Shown one piece after another: positions 8,796-19,385 of a stretch of DNA of 64,000 nt. Made by a program: the position numbers and the translations under genes. Source of the stretch: Lachnospiraceae bacterium (GTDB lineage Bacteria; Bacillota; Clostridia; Lachnospirales; Lachnospiraceae); assembly GCA_024690885.1 (NCBI GenBank), contig JAILOI010000037.1, forward strand, positions 1 through 64,000, written 5' to 3'. The notes under the pieces are model-generated. The model searched no databases, was not told the DNA's origin, and saw nothing but the letters and a program-made list of their open reading frames with translations. Within the stretch, counting starts at the first letter, position 1; every line of letters starts with the position of its first letter.

Positions 8796-10916
8796 TTACA
8801 TCAATGCGTTTGCATCCAAAATCATAGCAACTTCACCATCACCTAAGATGGTTGCACCGCTGATAATCTTGTTATTCTCAATAACTTTGCCGAGAGATTT
8901 AATAACGATCTCCTGCTGACCGATCAAGTTGTCAACCACAAGGCCGGCATAGCTGTCGCCCTTCTTAACAACTACCACGATCAATGCATCCGGTTCCTCT
9001 TCCTTCGGTTCGAAATCCAAAAGCTCGTCCAAGCGAACCAACGGAATGACCATACCACGCAGATGAATGACTTCCTTGGCCTGTACGTATTTGATTTCGC
9101 TGGTCGGAATATCCTCGATGTTCATGATGCTACCAAGTGCAATTGCGTATTTCTCATCACGAACTTCAACCATCAATGCCTGAATAATTGCAAGTGTCAG
9201 AGGCAGGCGTACGGTAAATGTAGAGCCCTGACCAAGCTCCGTCTTTACTTCTACATCACCACCGAGAGCCTGAATGTTGGATTTTACAACATCCAAACCA
9301 ACGCCTCGTCCGGAAATGTCGGTAATCTTCTTCGCCATGGAAAATCCAGGGTTAAACAAGAAGTCCACGATTTCCTTCTGGGATAAGTTCTCTGCTTCAT
9401 CCGGAGATACCAGGCCGCGTTCAATGGCCTTATTCAGTACAGCTTCCGTATCAATTCCGCCACCGTCATCTCCAACCTGGATGATAACGTTGTTGCCTTC
9501 CTGGAACGCATTCAAGAAGATGGTTCCCTGTTCCGGCTTGCCGGCTGCAATACGGGTCTGCGGATCTTCAATACCATGATCTGCGGAGTTACGTAACAAG
9601 TGCTGCAACGGATCACCGATCTGATCTACTACCGTACGATCCAACTCGGTTTCCTCACCGGTCATAACCAGATCCATCGGCTTGTTCAGCTTTCTGGAGA
9701 GATCACGAATCATACGTGGGAACTTATTTACGGTGCTCTCAATTGGTACCATTCGAACCTTCATAACCGATTCGTGTAAGCTGGTGGTAATACGCTCTAA
9801 GTATTCAACCTGCTCACGGAAGGTCTGGTCCACATCTGCACCCTTGGCTTCCGCAGAACTAATGGATACGATGGAGTTCTTCGCAATGATCAACTCAGAT
9901 ACCTGGTTCATCAAGTCATCTAACTTCTCGATATCCACACGTACGGTACGTGCAGTAACCGGCTTATTGGCTGCCTTCTTATTGGCAGCTGCCGGAGTCT
10001 CTTTCTTTGCTGCAGGAGCAGGCGCTGCAGAAGCTGCAGGAGCAACCGGTGCAGGTGTGCTCTCAGATTCAGTAGCTGCCGGAGCCTCATCGCCGTCCTT
10101 ATCATATTGCTCAAAGGATACCTTGGCACATTCCACATTCTGAATTTCAGAAACAGCACCAACCGCTTCCTTCATTGCATTTAAATCATCGCCGGCGCAA
10201 CCTACGATACAACTGAAGGTGAGTTCAAACTTCTCATCTTCAATTTCCTGAGAGGATGGATGGTATACCAAAATCTCACCATAGTCCTCTAAGGCTTTAA
10301 ATACCAGGAATGCACGAGCAGCCTTTAGTAAGCATTCCGGATGGATATGCATGGTAAATCCAAACAAATTCAGTCCGGACTCCTGTGCTTCCTTTAATCT
10401 ACCCTTCTCAGAGTCATCTAATTTTAACGTCTTGAATTCTTCTGCGGAAGCATCCTCCGTCTGGGCCTCTTCTGCCTTCTCTTCCGCTTCCTCAGCAGGC
10501 GCAGCCGCTGCCGCTGCCGGTGCATCACCGCCGCCACCATTCAAGTAATCATTCAATTGCTTAATCAATACTTCGTTGTCTTCCGTACCTTCGTCCGAAG
10601 TATTCTTGACGGTATTCAGGTAGCCTTCGATCGCATCTAAGCACTGGAACAAGATATCAATCAGGTTGCTGTTTACCTTGATGGTATCGTTACGTACTTC
10701 GGAAAATACGTTTTCCATATCATGGGTCAAATGCTGCATGCGCTTAAAGCCCATGGTACCGGCCATACCCTTCAAAGAGTGAGCCGCACGGAAAATCTCA
10801 TTGATGGTATCCTTATTTTCCGGTTCCTGCTCCAAAGCCATAATGTTGTCGCTCAGGCTCTGAATGTGTTCGTTTGTTTCGTCAATGAAAATATCAAGAT
10901 ACTGACTTACATCCAT
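8796..10916 (-). CDS. cheA: Chemotaxis histidine kinase CheA
   Basis: HPt AAHSLKGMAGTMGF, HATPase GDDGGGID, SGRGVGLDVV, C-terminal CheW-like domain. Confidence 0.97.
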   Translation of the reverse strand: MDVSQYLDIFIDETNEHIQSLSDNIMALEQEPENKDTINEIFRAAHSLKGMAGTMGFKRMQHLTHDMENVFSEVRNDTIKVNSNLIDILFQCLDAIEGYLNTVKNTSDEGTEDNEVLIKQLNDYLNGGGGDAPAAAAAAPAEEAEEKAEEAQTEDASAEEFKTLKLDDSEKGRLKEAQESGLNLFGFTMHIHPECLLKAARAFLVFKALEDYGEILVYHPSSQEIEDEKFELTFSCIVGCAGDDLNAMKEAVGAVSEIQNVECAKVSFEQYDKDGDEAPAATESESTPAPVAPAASAAPAPAAKKETPAAANKKAANKPVTARTVRVDIEKLDDLMNQVSELIIAKNSIVSISSAEAKGADVDQTFREQVEYLERITTSLHESVMKVRMVPIESTVNKFPRMIRDLSRKLNKPMDLVMTGEETELDRTVVDQIGDPLQHLLRNSADHGIEDPQTRIAAGKPEQGTIFLNAFQEGNNVIIQVGDDGGGIDTEAVLNKAIERGLVSPDEAENLSQKEIVDFLFNPGFSMAKKITDISGRGVGLDVVKSNIQALGGDVEVKTELGQGSTFTVRLPLTLAIIQALMVEVRDEKYAIALGSIMNIEDIPTSEIKYVQAKEVIHLRGMVIPLVRLDELLDFEPKEEEPDALIVVVVKKGDSYAGLVVDNLIGQQEIVIKSLGKVIENNKIISGATILGDGEVAMILDANALM

Positions 10917-10920
10917 TGCT

Positions 10921-12075
10921 TCAACCTCCTATTTCTTTGACAATAGCGTTTGCAATGCCTGTAATCGGCGCAGACAGGTTCGAAAGCCCCATTTGATCCG
11001 TTGCTTTTGGCATTCCGTAAACAACGCAAGTATCCTCACTTTGTGTGATTACGTACAATTTCTTCTTGGTTTTCAATGATGCGATGCCTTTGGAACCATC
11101 TGCACCCATGCCGGTGAGTACCACACACAGAATGTTGTCGATGGACAACGATTCAAGGGATTGATACATCACGTCTGCACACGGTCGTAGATTGTTCACT
11201 GGCGGATCATCAAAAACTCTGGCCACTAGTTTCCCCTGGTTCTCAATGACCTGAAGATGCCGTCCGCCCGGAGCGATATAGACATAATCCGGTAACAGAA
11301 TCTCGTTTGGTTCTGCCTCTTTGACTGTAAGTTTCGCTTTGGAGTCAATGCGATCTGCTAAAGAAGCGGTAAAACCCTTAGGCATATGCTGTACCACCAC
11401 AATGGGCACTCCCACATGTTCCGGAAGCATGGGAAGAAAGGTATGCAATGCTTGTGGGCCACCGGTAGAAGATGCAATGGCAATCAAGCTATATTTACCT
11501 GTTCTTACAGGACGAGGTGCAACAGATTTGGAAGGACCACTCACATCCACTTTCGGCGGTTCCACCTTAGGTGCTTGTGGCTTCGGTTCGCTGGGTTGCG
11601 CGCTTGGAAGAGTATCCATCTTACCAACCATGGTAACAGAGCGCTTGGGCATATTCACCGGTGACGCTTCCACATATGGTTTGCCAACTGCAACGTGCAG
11701 GGCTTTCTCAAGTTCTTGAGAAAAGGTAAGTTTATCCGGTCCAGCCAAACGGTATGGACGTAGAACAAATTCTACGGCGCCGGACTCTAATGCTTCCACC
11801 GTAATATCCTGGTCTTCCTTGACTGTGGAAGAAATCGCAACCACGGAAACCTTGATATTATTGGCTTTCATCCGTTTCAAAACTTCTAGTCCCGAAACTC
11901 TGGGAAGCATCATATTCATGGTCACAGCATCATACTGATTGGACGTCAGACAACGATACGCACTTTCGCCATCCGAGCAAACATCCGCTGCTTGAAAACC
12001 TTGGATTGAATTGATTATATCACACATGAGTTTTCTCATGAGTGCAGAGTCATCGACGACTAGAATCTTATACAT
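10921..12075 (-). CDS. cheB: Chemotaxis methylesterase CheB
   Basis: REC domain plus methylesterase domain (IASSTGGPQAL, VVQHMPKGFT, LTGMGADGSKG). Confidence 0.97.
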   Translation of the reverse strand: MYKILVVDDSALMRKLMCDIINSIQGFQAADVCSDGESAYRCLTSNQYDAVTMNMMLPRVSGLEVLKRMKANNIKVSVVAISSTVKEDQDITVEALESGAVEFVLRPYRLAGPDKLTFSQELEKALHVAVGKPYVEASPVNMPKRSVTMVGKMDTLPSAQPSEPKPQAPKVEPPKVDVSGPSKSVAPRPVRTGKYSLIAIASSTGGPQALHTFLPMLPEHVGVPIVVVQHMPKGFTASLADRIDSKAKLTVKEAEPNEILLPDYVYIAPGGRHLQVIENQGKLVARVFDDPPVNNLRPCADVMYQSLESLSIDNILCVVLTGMGADGSKGIASLKTKKKLYVITQSEDTCVVYGMPKATDQMGLSNLSAPITGIANAIVKEIGG

Positions 12076-12815
12076 TACGTATCCCCTTGTTCTTTTCTGC
12101 GTATCCTGCGTTGCTGTTCAAAAATATACTTAACGATTGTCTCTTGCCATTCTGAGTCACGATACAAAAATTTCACACGATACAAATGATTATCATTGGG
12201 TCTGTCATATTTATTTTCTAATATTTTACCAAATAATTCTACATTTGTCTTAACATTTCCTTCGTCAATTGTAAATTGTAACAAGACATACGGTCGATCA
12301 CCGATATCCTTCCGGGAAACGAACCGGGCGCCACCACCACTCAAATCCAGAATGGTGCAGCTTCCGATGTCCTTCCGTAGGTTTCCGTTGTCTTGAAGCA
12401 TGGCGTGAATACTCGGAAGTTTTAATATGGTCTTCTCATCCATATCCAGGGGCAGGAAATAGGATGGTAAGGCACATTGCAGGCGATAGTATTCTCTACG
12501 CTGGAATCGCTCGATTTTACTGGTCAAAACCGCCTTCATAATATAGAAGTTCCCACGCTTATAACGTTGTACAATTTCCACTTGGCCCATACGCATGCCG
12601 GCCTTGGAAGAAAAGATCAGCTCATAGCGAATATTCAGGGGTAATAAGACCAGCTTACCGCCAACGCTGGGTACATCCAACTCCAGTGATCCATCGTCCA
12701 ATACATCAAACACTTTGCTGACAAAGGACTGCACTTCCTGACCGGTTGCCATACTACGGCTGGCTTCCTGCTGGATTCGAATATCTACTTTTGTACCGGG
12801 TAATATTTCTGTCAT
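12075..12815 (-). CDS. PilZ/YcgR-like flagellar brake protein
   Basis: YcgR N-terminal region and PilZ segments QRREYYRLQ and LDLSGGGARF. Confidence 0.9.
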   Translation of the reverse strand: MTEILPGTKVDIRIQQEASRSMATGQEVQSFVSKVFDVLDDGSLELDVPSVGGKLVLLPLNIRYELIFSSKAGMRMGQVEIVQRYKRGNFYIMKAVLTSKIERFQRREYYRLQCALPSYFLPLDMDEKTILKLPSIHAMLQDNGNLRKDIGSCTILDLSGGGARFVSRKDIGDRPYVLLQFTIDEGNVKTNVELFGKILENKYDRPNDNHLYRVKFLYRDSEWQETIVKYIFEQQRRIRRKEQGDT

Positions 12816-12825
12816 ATGCTTCCTC

Positions 12826-13698
12826 TTATGATTTATTCATAAAATTCCGAAAAAAATCCGTCAATCCGCGCCGTTGATACTCTGGCTTGGATTCTCCAAG
12901 AATACTTTTTGCTAACTGTTCAAAGGCTTTGGAAGATTTTGCCTGAGGCTGTGTCACGGATACCACCTGCTGATGAATTACCGCATGCTCGAGGGCGCGA
13001 TCCGAAGGAATCATGCCCAGGAAATCCACCTTGCCGTGTAAGAATCGGCCCACCACCGAATTCAATTTCTGATGGAGGTTGTTGGCTTCTTCCGCAGAGC
13101 TGACCTTGTTGGCCACCATAGAAATCTTGGTTGTGGTTGCGTCAAACTTAGGACTTTTGTACATAGCCTTCACCAGGGAATAAGAATCCGTAATGGAGGT
13201 TGGGTCCGGCGTGGTAACCAACAGCACTTCCGGGGACGCAACTGCAAACTCCAATACCGTATCCCCCACTCCTGCGCCGGTATCAATGATTAAGATATCG
13301 CATAGTTCATTTAGGGTAGATAAGGAACGAATCAGGTGACGTACCTGTAGCTCATCTAAGTTATTCAGACTGACAATGCCGCTGCCGCCGGAAACAAATC
13401 CAATCCCCATGGGACCTTCCGTCACAATCTCTGTGATTTTCTTATCGCCGTATATCACATCACTTAAGTTGTACTTCGGAACCCGTCCAAACAATACCTC
13501 TACGTTGGCCAAGCCAAAATCCGCATCAAAAATAATGACACGCTTGCCCATATTCCGAAACCATACACCTAAGTTGACTGCCAAATTAGACTTTCCAACG
13601 CCGCCTTTGCCACTGGTTACCGTAATTACACGTGCCTGTTGTATGTAGTTTAATTCCTGTGCTTTTACGATATTGCGCAAATGCTGTGCCTGATCCAT
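12826..13698 (-). CDS. flhG: MinD/ParA-like ATPase FlhG
   Basis: TSGKGGVGKSNLAVNLG deviant Walker A; adjacent to flhF. Confidence 0.94.
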   Translation of the reverse strand: MDQAQHLRNIVKAQELNYIQQARVITVTSGKGGVGKSNLAVNLGVWFRNMGKRVIIFDADFGLANVEVLFGRVPKYNLSDVIYGDKKITEIVTEGPMGIGFVSGGSGIVSLNNLDELQVRHLIRSLSTLNELCDILIIDTGAGVGDTVLEFAVASPEVLLVTTPDPTSITDSYSLVKAMYKSPKFDATTTKISMVANKVSSAEEANNLHQKLNSVVGRFLHGKVDFLGMIPSDRALEHAVIHQQVVSVTQPQAKSSKAFEQLAKSILGESKPEYQRRGLTDFFRNFMNKS

Positions 13699-15081
13699 TT
13701 AGTGACCTCCAAGCAACTGACGAACCATCTTCTGTGAGTCCACCACTTCAATATCGTTGGGTACGGTCTGTCCGTTGGTCACATAAGATAATTCCACGCC
13801 GGAATATAATTTCATGTTGTATACGTTGCCATAATTGGATGTCTCATCCAACTTGGTAAAAATCAAATCAAAATCGGTAAACTGCTTATAAGCATCAACG
13901 ATGGCTTTTAAATCCACCGCTTTGGTGGTTGCGCTTAACACCAGATAGATATCTCTGGAGTACTTGGCGTCCAATGCATTTAACAGCTGTTCCAAATTCT
14001 CGCGCTGTTCCGTATTGCGATGAGAAAAGCCCACCGTATCCACCAAAATCAAATCGCAATCATTCTGTTTTGCAACCAGTTCATTCAAGTTCTCTGCTGC
14101 ATAGCAGATTGCAAACGGCGCTTTTAAGATTCGGGCATATTCTGCCAACTGATTGGTGGCAGCAATTCGATATACATCCGATGTAATCAAGCCCACCTTC
14201 TTATGCATCCCAACCTGGAACATGGAAGCCAGTTTGGCAATGGTTGTTGTTTTTCCAACACCGGTAGGTCCAACCAGAAATACCACCTGAGGGCGGGAGT
14301 CCTCTCGCAGAGAGATGGTCTTCGGCTTGCCCATCTTCAATACCATCTTCTGGTAAACATTGGAAATCAAGTAATCCAAACTATTACCGGATGCAAGAAT
14401 TTTACCCATATCCTCTAATAACTGATTGATATAGACTTCCTCCAACTCGTGGTCCAACAAGGTGTTATACAAAATCTTCAAGAAGGATCGATTGCTGGTG
14501 GCGCGATTCAAAAATGGAGACGTCTCAGCAGCCTTGGTTTGCGACGTGACAGAGGAAACACCTGTCGTCTTCGGCTGAGAAACCGGCTTTGCTTCCGCAG
14601 GGGACGCATCCGAAGTAAACAAAGGCTGAAACTCCGGTTTCGCCGCTGCAGTTGTTGCGGCAGCAGGCGTTGTCTTCACTTCCGGCTTCGGCTGAGGTGC
14701 CGGATTTGATATGGACGGAGCTTCATTCTTCTTAATCACTTCTGAAATCTCCTGAAAGGCGCTCTTCAAATCATCCTGAGATGCACCCAGGGAAATCTGT
14801 TCATCTGCAACCGCCGTAAAGTTAGAGGTCGGGCGCAGAGGTTCCGGCTTCAGTGGTGCTGCAGACTCCGATACCCGATCCAAATCCATTACAAAATTTG
14901 CGCCGGCTGCATCATCTTCTACCGCCGCTGTTACCTCATATTCAGATTTCTGGAACAACCCCAGAAATCCACCCTTGCCGACTTCCTTCACGTTAAGGAT
15001 TACCACCTGGTTTCCAAGTTCATTCTTAGCCGCAGCGATTGCTTCTTCTTTTGTCTTACCCAAAAATTTCTTAATGGTCAT
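13699..15081 (-). CDS. flhF: SRP-like GTPase FlhF
   Basis: GPTGVGKTTTIAKLA; LILVDTVGFSHR; N-terminal MTIKKFLGKTKEEAIAAAK. Confidence 0.95.
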   Translation of the reverse strand: MTIKKFLGKTKEEAIAAAKNELGNQVVILNVKEVGKGGFLGLFQKSEYEVTAAVEDDAAGANFVMDLDRVSESAAPLKPEPLRPTSNFTAVADEQISLGASQDDLKSAFQEISEVIKKNEAPSISNPAPQPKPEVKTTPAAATTAAAKPEFQPLFTSDASPAEAKPVSQPKTTGVSSVTSQTKAAETSPFLNRATSNRSFLKILYNTLLDHELEEVYINQLLEDMGKILASGNSLDYLISNVYQKMVLKMGKPKTISLREDSRPQVVFLVGPTGVGKTTTIAKLASMFQVGMHKKVGLITSDVYRIAATNQLAEYARILKAPFAICYAAENLNELVAKQNDCDLILVDTVGFSHRNTEQRENLEQLLNALDAKYSRDIYLVLSATTKAVDLKAIVDAYKQFTDFDLIFTKLDETSNYGNVYNMKLYSGVELSYVTNGQTVPNDIEVVDSQKMVRQLLGGH

Positions 15082-15082
15082 C

Positions 15083-17131
15083 TTAGCCTGTCACCATCCC
15101 TACCGACTGCAGCTCAACGTTGTTCTCCACTTCGTTATAGGACACTACAATCAAATCATCAAAATAATCTTCACTTAATTTCTTAAAATACATACGAACA
15201 ATTGGGGAGCACACCACAATGGCGGACTTGCCCATCTCTTCGATTTTGGCAACCTCTGCCTTGGCAGACTCCATAATTGCATGAATCCGTTCCGGATCCA
15301 AGGTAATATAAGCGCCCTGCTCCGTCTGTTTGATGGACCCCATAATCTCCTGTTCCACCTTCGGATCCACGGTAATCACACGGTTGACCTCGGTTGGTTC
15401 GAAATACTTACCGGAAATCGCACGCTTCAAACCTTGACGGACATACTCCGTCAACACATCCGTATCGCGGGACGTAGACGCATGGTCGGCTAAAATTTCG
15501 AAGATGGTCAGCAAATCGCGGATGGAAATACCTTCCTTCAACAAATTCTGCAATACTTTCTGGATTTCGCCCAAATTCAACAGGCTTGGTGTTAGCTCGT
15601 CCACCAATACCGGATTGGATTCCTTCAGGTTGTTCACCAGATTCTGAACATCCTGACGGGTCAGAAGTTCATCAATATGCTGACGAATAATCTCCGTCAA
15701 GTGGGTTGCAATAATAGATGGCGGATCCACAACGGTATAGCCCAAGCTCTCTGCACGCTCCCGCTGGCTCTCGGTAATCCAGAGTGCCGGCAGATGGAAG
15801 GATGGTTCCTGGGTTGGAATACCCACAATTTCCTCCTCCACATAGCCCGGATTCATGGCCATATAATGGTCAAACATAATCTCACCTTCGGTAATCTGTA
15901 TGCCCTTGATTTTAATAATATACTGGTTCGGATTCAGCTGAATGTTATCACGCAATCGAATGATTGGAACGACTGTACCAAGTTCCAACGCAATCTGGCG
16001 ACGAATCATTACCACGCGGTCTAACAAGTCACCACCCTGGTTAACATCCGCAAGTGGGATAATGCCGTAACCAAACTCCAACTCGATGGGATCAACAGAC
16101 AAGAGAGAGACCACATTCTCCGGCCGTCGAATTTCCTCCGCCTCGGATTCCTCTGCCGCCACTTCCTGTTCGATGGATTCCTCCCCAATGGTTTTCTGCA
16201 TGGAATAACCGGTAATGATAAAAGCAATACCAAATGCCAAAAACATCACCGTATTCAATGGTGTAAACGCGAAAAAAATCATAATCGCGCCAACGATATA
16301 CAACGCCTTCGGCAAGCCAAATAACTGATGTACCAAAAGTCCGGAGAAATCTGCCTCTTTCGATCCCTTGGTAACAAGAATACCGGTTGCCAAAGAAATC
16401 AACAGGGACGGAATCTGGGATACCAGGCCATCACCGATGGTTAAGATACCATACTGACTCAAGGCATCTGCCGCAGACATACCACCGCGGGAAACACCCA
16501 TAATAATACCGCCGATTAGGTTTACAAAGGTGATGATCAGGCCGGCAGCCGCATCTCCCTTGACGTACTTCGTAGCACCGTCCATGCTACCGAAGAAACT
16601 GGCTTCGTTCTGCAACTTCTCACGACGTGCCTTCGCCTCTTCGTCCGTGATGGCGCCGGTATTTAAATCTGCATCGATGGCCATCTGTTTACCTGGCATC
16701 GCGTCCAAGGTAAAACGTGCCGTAACTTCTGCAACTCGCTCAGAACCCTTGTTGATGACAACGAACTGCACAATCAACAGGATGATGAAAATGATGGCAC
16801 CAACAATCAAGTCGCCTCCACCAACGAAGCTTCCGAATGTGGTAACCACATTACCGGGATTACCGGTGGTTAGAATCAATCGGGTGGATGAAACGTTCAA
16901 TGAAATTCGAAAAATCGTCGTAAACAAAAGAATCGTTGGGAAATTCGACATCTCCAAAATCTCTTGGGTATAGAGACAACGAATCATAATAATCAGTGCA
17001 ATAGAGATGTTGAGGGTCAACATCAAATCCAGAAGAACTGAATGGATTGGGACGATCAAAAATACGATAGCCGCCAGAATATACGCAGCGACACCAATAT
17101 CTGTTTTTTTCACACCACTGGTAACGTCCAC
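15083..17131 (-). CDS. flhA: Flagellar export protein FlhA
   Basis: 682 aa, FHIPEP-type sequence (DALPGKQMAID-like: LDAMPGKQMAIDADLNTG). Confidence 0.97.
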   Translation of the reverse strand: MDVTSGVKKTDIGVAAYILAAIVFLIVPIHSVLLDLMLTLNISIALIIMIRCLYTQEILEMSNFPTILLFTTIFRISLNVSSTRLILTTGNPGNVVTTFGSFVGGGDLIVGAIIFIILLIVQFVVINKGSERVAEVTARFTLDAMPGKQMAIDADLNTGAITDEEAKARREKLQNEASFFGSMDGATKYVKGDAAAGLIITFVNLIGGIIMGVSRGGMSAADALSQYGILTIGDGLVSQIPSLLISLATGILVTKGSKEADFSGLLVHQLFGLPKALYIVGAIMIFFAFTPLNTVMFLAFGIAFIITGYSMQKTIGEESIEQEVAAEESEAEEIRRPENVVSLLSVDPIELEFGYGIIPLADVNQGGDLLDRVVMIRRQIALELGTVVPIIRLRDNIQLNPNQYIIKIKGIQITEGEIMFDHYMAMNPGYVEEEIVGIPTQEPSFHLPALWITESQRERAESLGYTVVDPPSIIATHLTEIIRQHIDELLTRQDVQNLVNNLKESNPVLVDELTPSLLNLGEIQKVLQNLLKEGISIRDLLTIFEILADHASTSRDTDVLTEYVRQGLKRAISGKYFEPTEVNRVITVDPKVEQEIMGSIKQTEQGAYITLDPERIHAIMESAKAEVAKIEEMGKSAIVVCSPIVRMYFKKLSEDYFDDLIVVSYNEVENNVELQSVGMVTG

Positions 17132-17205
17132 AGATGTATCTCCTTCCTAAAAACTTACTAAAAGCACAAAATGTATTACAAAAATCCAAAGTAACACAAG
17201 ATATA

Positions 17206-18324
17206 CTACCTATTATTATAAATGACTGCGAGTACCTCTGCAACCGCTTGATACAACTCCGGCGGGATTTCTTGCCCAATATCTACGGTTGCATACAAGC
17301 TTCGGGCAAGGGGCTTATTTTCAACGATTGCCACCGCATGTTCCTTGGCAACTTCCTTGATTTTCTGAGCCAAATACTGTTCTCCCTTGGCAACTACAAT
17401 GGGGGCGTTGGCTTCATCCGCATCGTATTTGATAGCAACAGCCAAATGGGTCGGGTTGGTAATGACCACATCCGCTTGCGGAACGGACGCCATCATACGT
17501 CGCTGGGAAGCCTCACGCATACGCTGACGCTGTTGTCCCTTGATCTGAGGATCTCCTTCTGCGTCCTTGTACTCATCCTTGACTTCCTGCTTGGACATCT
17601 TAATGTCCTCCTTAAACTTCCATTTACGGAAGATTAAATCTGCAATACCAACGATGATGTAGACGATAGAGATTCGCATACCGGTATCGATCACCAGATT
17701 CCCCACCAGCGCCACGCCACGAAACAGGCTCAAATCATAGAGAATAAAAATCTCCGAAACGTGATCGCGCAAACTATAAAAAGCAATGAGACCAATCACT
17801 AAAATCTTTACAATGGACAAAAATAAGTTAAACACCGATTCCTTGGAGAAAAACATACGCTTTAAACCATTGATGGGGTTAAACTTATCCAGCTTCGGTT
17901 TCATTGGTTCGAAGCTGATCTTAAACTGAAACTGCAACCCGGTACTAAGGGCTGCCACAAGAAACCCACCGGCAAAAAACGGCGCGCAAATCAACAGAAT
18001 CTGCAAAATCACCTGGGTAAAAAAACCCTGCAGCGTATCCATAGATACTCCATGGGCCTGATGAGATGCAAATTCCAAAATGGAATCCCCATATACCCAT
18101 CGGAAAATCTTCACAAAACGATCTGCCATAAACGAAGAAAACAAGCGTAACCAGACGAACATAAACAACAGCTCCACGCCGAAGGCAAACTCCTGGCTTT
18201 TGCCCACCTGTCCCTTCTTACGGGTATCTTGAATTTTCTTGGCGGTCGCCGGCTCCGTCTTCTCATCCGCAAAAAACTGCAGATGATAGGAAAGCCGCAG
18301 GGCCCCACTATACTCCATGGTCAT
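17206..18324 (-). CDS. flhB: Flagellar export protein FlhB
   Basis: NPTH autocleavage motif (VVITNPTHLAVAIKYD). Confidence 0.97.
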   Translation of the reverse strand: MTMEYSGALRLSYHLQFFADEKTEPATAKKIQDTRKKGQVGKSQEFAFGVELLFMFVWLRLFSSFMADRFVKIFRWVYGDSILEFASHQAHGVSMDTLQGFFTQVILQILLICAPFFAGGFLVAALSTGLQFQFKISFEPMKPKLDKFNPINGLKRMFFSKESVFNLFLSIVKILVIGLIAFYSLRDHVSEIFILYDLSLFRGVALVGNLVIDTGMRISIVYIIVGIADLIFRKWKFKEDIKMSKQEVKDEYKDAEGDPQIKGQQRQRMREASQRRMMASVPQADVVITNPTHLAVAIKYDADEANAPIVVAKGEQYLAQKIKEVAKEHAVAIVENKPLARSLYATVDIGQEIPPELYQAVAEVLAVIYNNR

Positions 18325-19099
18325 ATAATCCTTCCGTCAGATTGATAATGTTATGCTTCATCTCCGTCACAATAAAATCCACTACTTCCGGAAACAGAAA
18401 GCTGACTAAAAGCAGCACTGCCAGGCCGGCCAACAGTTTAATTTGGATACCAACCGCAAACATATTCATCTGCGGAGCCACCTTAGCCATAATACCCAGA
18501 ACACAGTTGATAATCATCAGCGTTGCAAATACCGGAAGCATAATGCGAAATGCCACAATAAAATAATTCACCATCGCCAACGTTACAGAAGATAACAACA
18601 ACTCCCGATCCAATACGGCTCCGCCCAAGGGAATCAACTGGAAAGAATCCACAATGGCGCGAATCAAATACTGATGGAAATTCAAGGTCACAAGCATCAT
18701 CAGCATGAAGTAGTTATAGATACTACCGGTGATGGTCACCTGCATACGCTGGCTTGGATCAAACTCTGTCACCATAGAAAAGCCGATTTCCATATCAATC
18801 AGGTTACCGGCAAACACAATAATGGTACTGGCAAGATAGGCTGCATAGCCCATAATCAACCCAACCAGTGCCTCTTTTACAATGAGTACCCCAAATCCAA
18901 TGGCAGACGTATAGACTTCCTCTGTCGGATGTAAGGTATAAAGTACCAGAATGGAAACGATGGAAGCCACCCCAATCTTACTCATGGCCGGAATTCCTTG
19001 TTGATTAAAAAAGGGCGCAACGAACATAAAAGTTGCGATGCGCACCAAAATCAAAAGGAAATATTCAAAATATACAAGATTAAATGTAATATCTGTCAT
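18308..19099 (-). CDS. fliR: Flagellar export protein FliR
   Basis: Polytopic membrane protein; position and sequence typical of FliR. Confidence 0.94.
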   Translation of the reverse strand: MTDITFNLVYFEYFLLILVRIATFMFVAPFFNQQGIPAMSKIGVASIVSILVLYTLHPTEEVYTSAIGFGVLIVKEALVGLIMGYAAYLASTIIVFAGNLIDMEIGFSMVTEFDPSQRMQVTITGSIYNYFMLMMLVTLNFHQYLIRAIVDSFQLIPLGGAVLDRELLLSSVTLAMVNYFIVAFRIMLPVFATLMIINCVLGIMAKVAPQMNMFAVGIQIKLLAGLAVLLLVSFLFPEVVDFIVTEMKHNIINLTEGLYDHGV

Positions 19100-19102
19100 C
19101 GG

Positions 19103-19372
19103 TTATCCTAAGTAGACGCTGAAATTTCCCCATAAGCGCGTCATAAAATCCAAAAGATGATTTAAAATAAATGAGCCAAATACGATCAAAGAAACGAAAA
19201 TCGCAACAATCTTCGGCACAAACGTCAGGGTCTGTTCCTGAATGGAGGTAATGGTCTGAAAGATAGAGACAATCAAACCAACCACCAAGGAAATCAAGAG
19301 AGGCGGCGCTGCACAGATAATGATGGTATAAAACGCATCACGCATAATATCCAAAATCTGACCTTCTGTCAT
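19103..19372 (-). CDS. fliQ: Flagellar export protein FliQ
   Basis: 89 aa, two TM, PLLISLVVGLIVSIFQTITSIQEQTLTFVPKI. Confidence 0.96.
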   Translation of the reverse strand: MTEGQILDIMRDAFYTIIICAAPPLLISLVVGLIVSIFQTITSIQEQTLTFVPKIVAIFVSLIVFGSFILNHLLDFMTRLWGNFSVYLG

Positions 19373-19385
19373 GAGCTTCCCTCCT

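Noticed and set aside
9682-10143. 153-aa plus-strand ORF
   Set aside because: Antisense to cheA; Ala-rich part mirrors the CheA linker.
14641-14700. Ala/Pro/Lys-rich repeats in flhF (and similar in cheA, fliY) as tandem repeats
   Set aside because: Ordinary low-complexity interdomain linkers.
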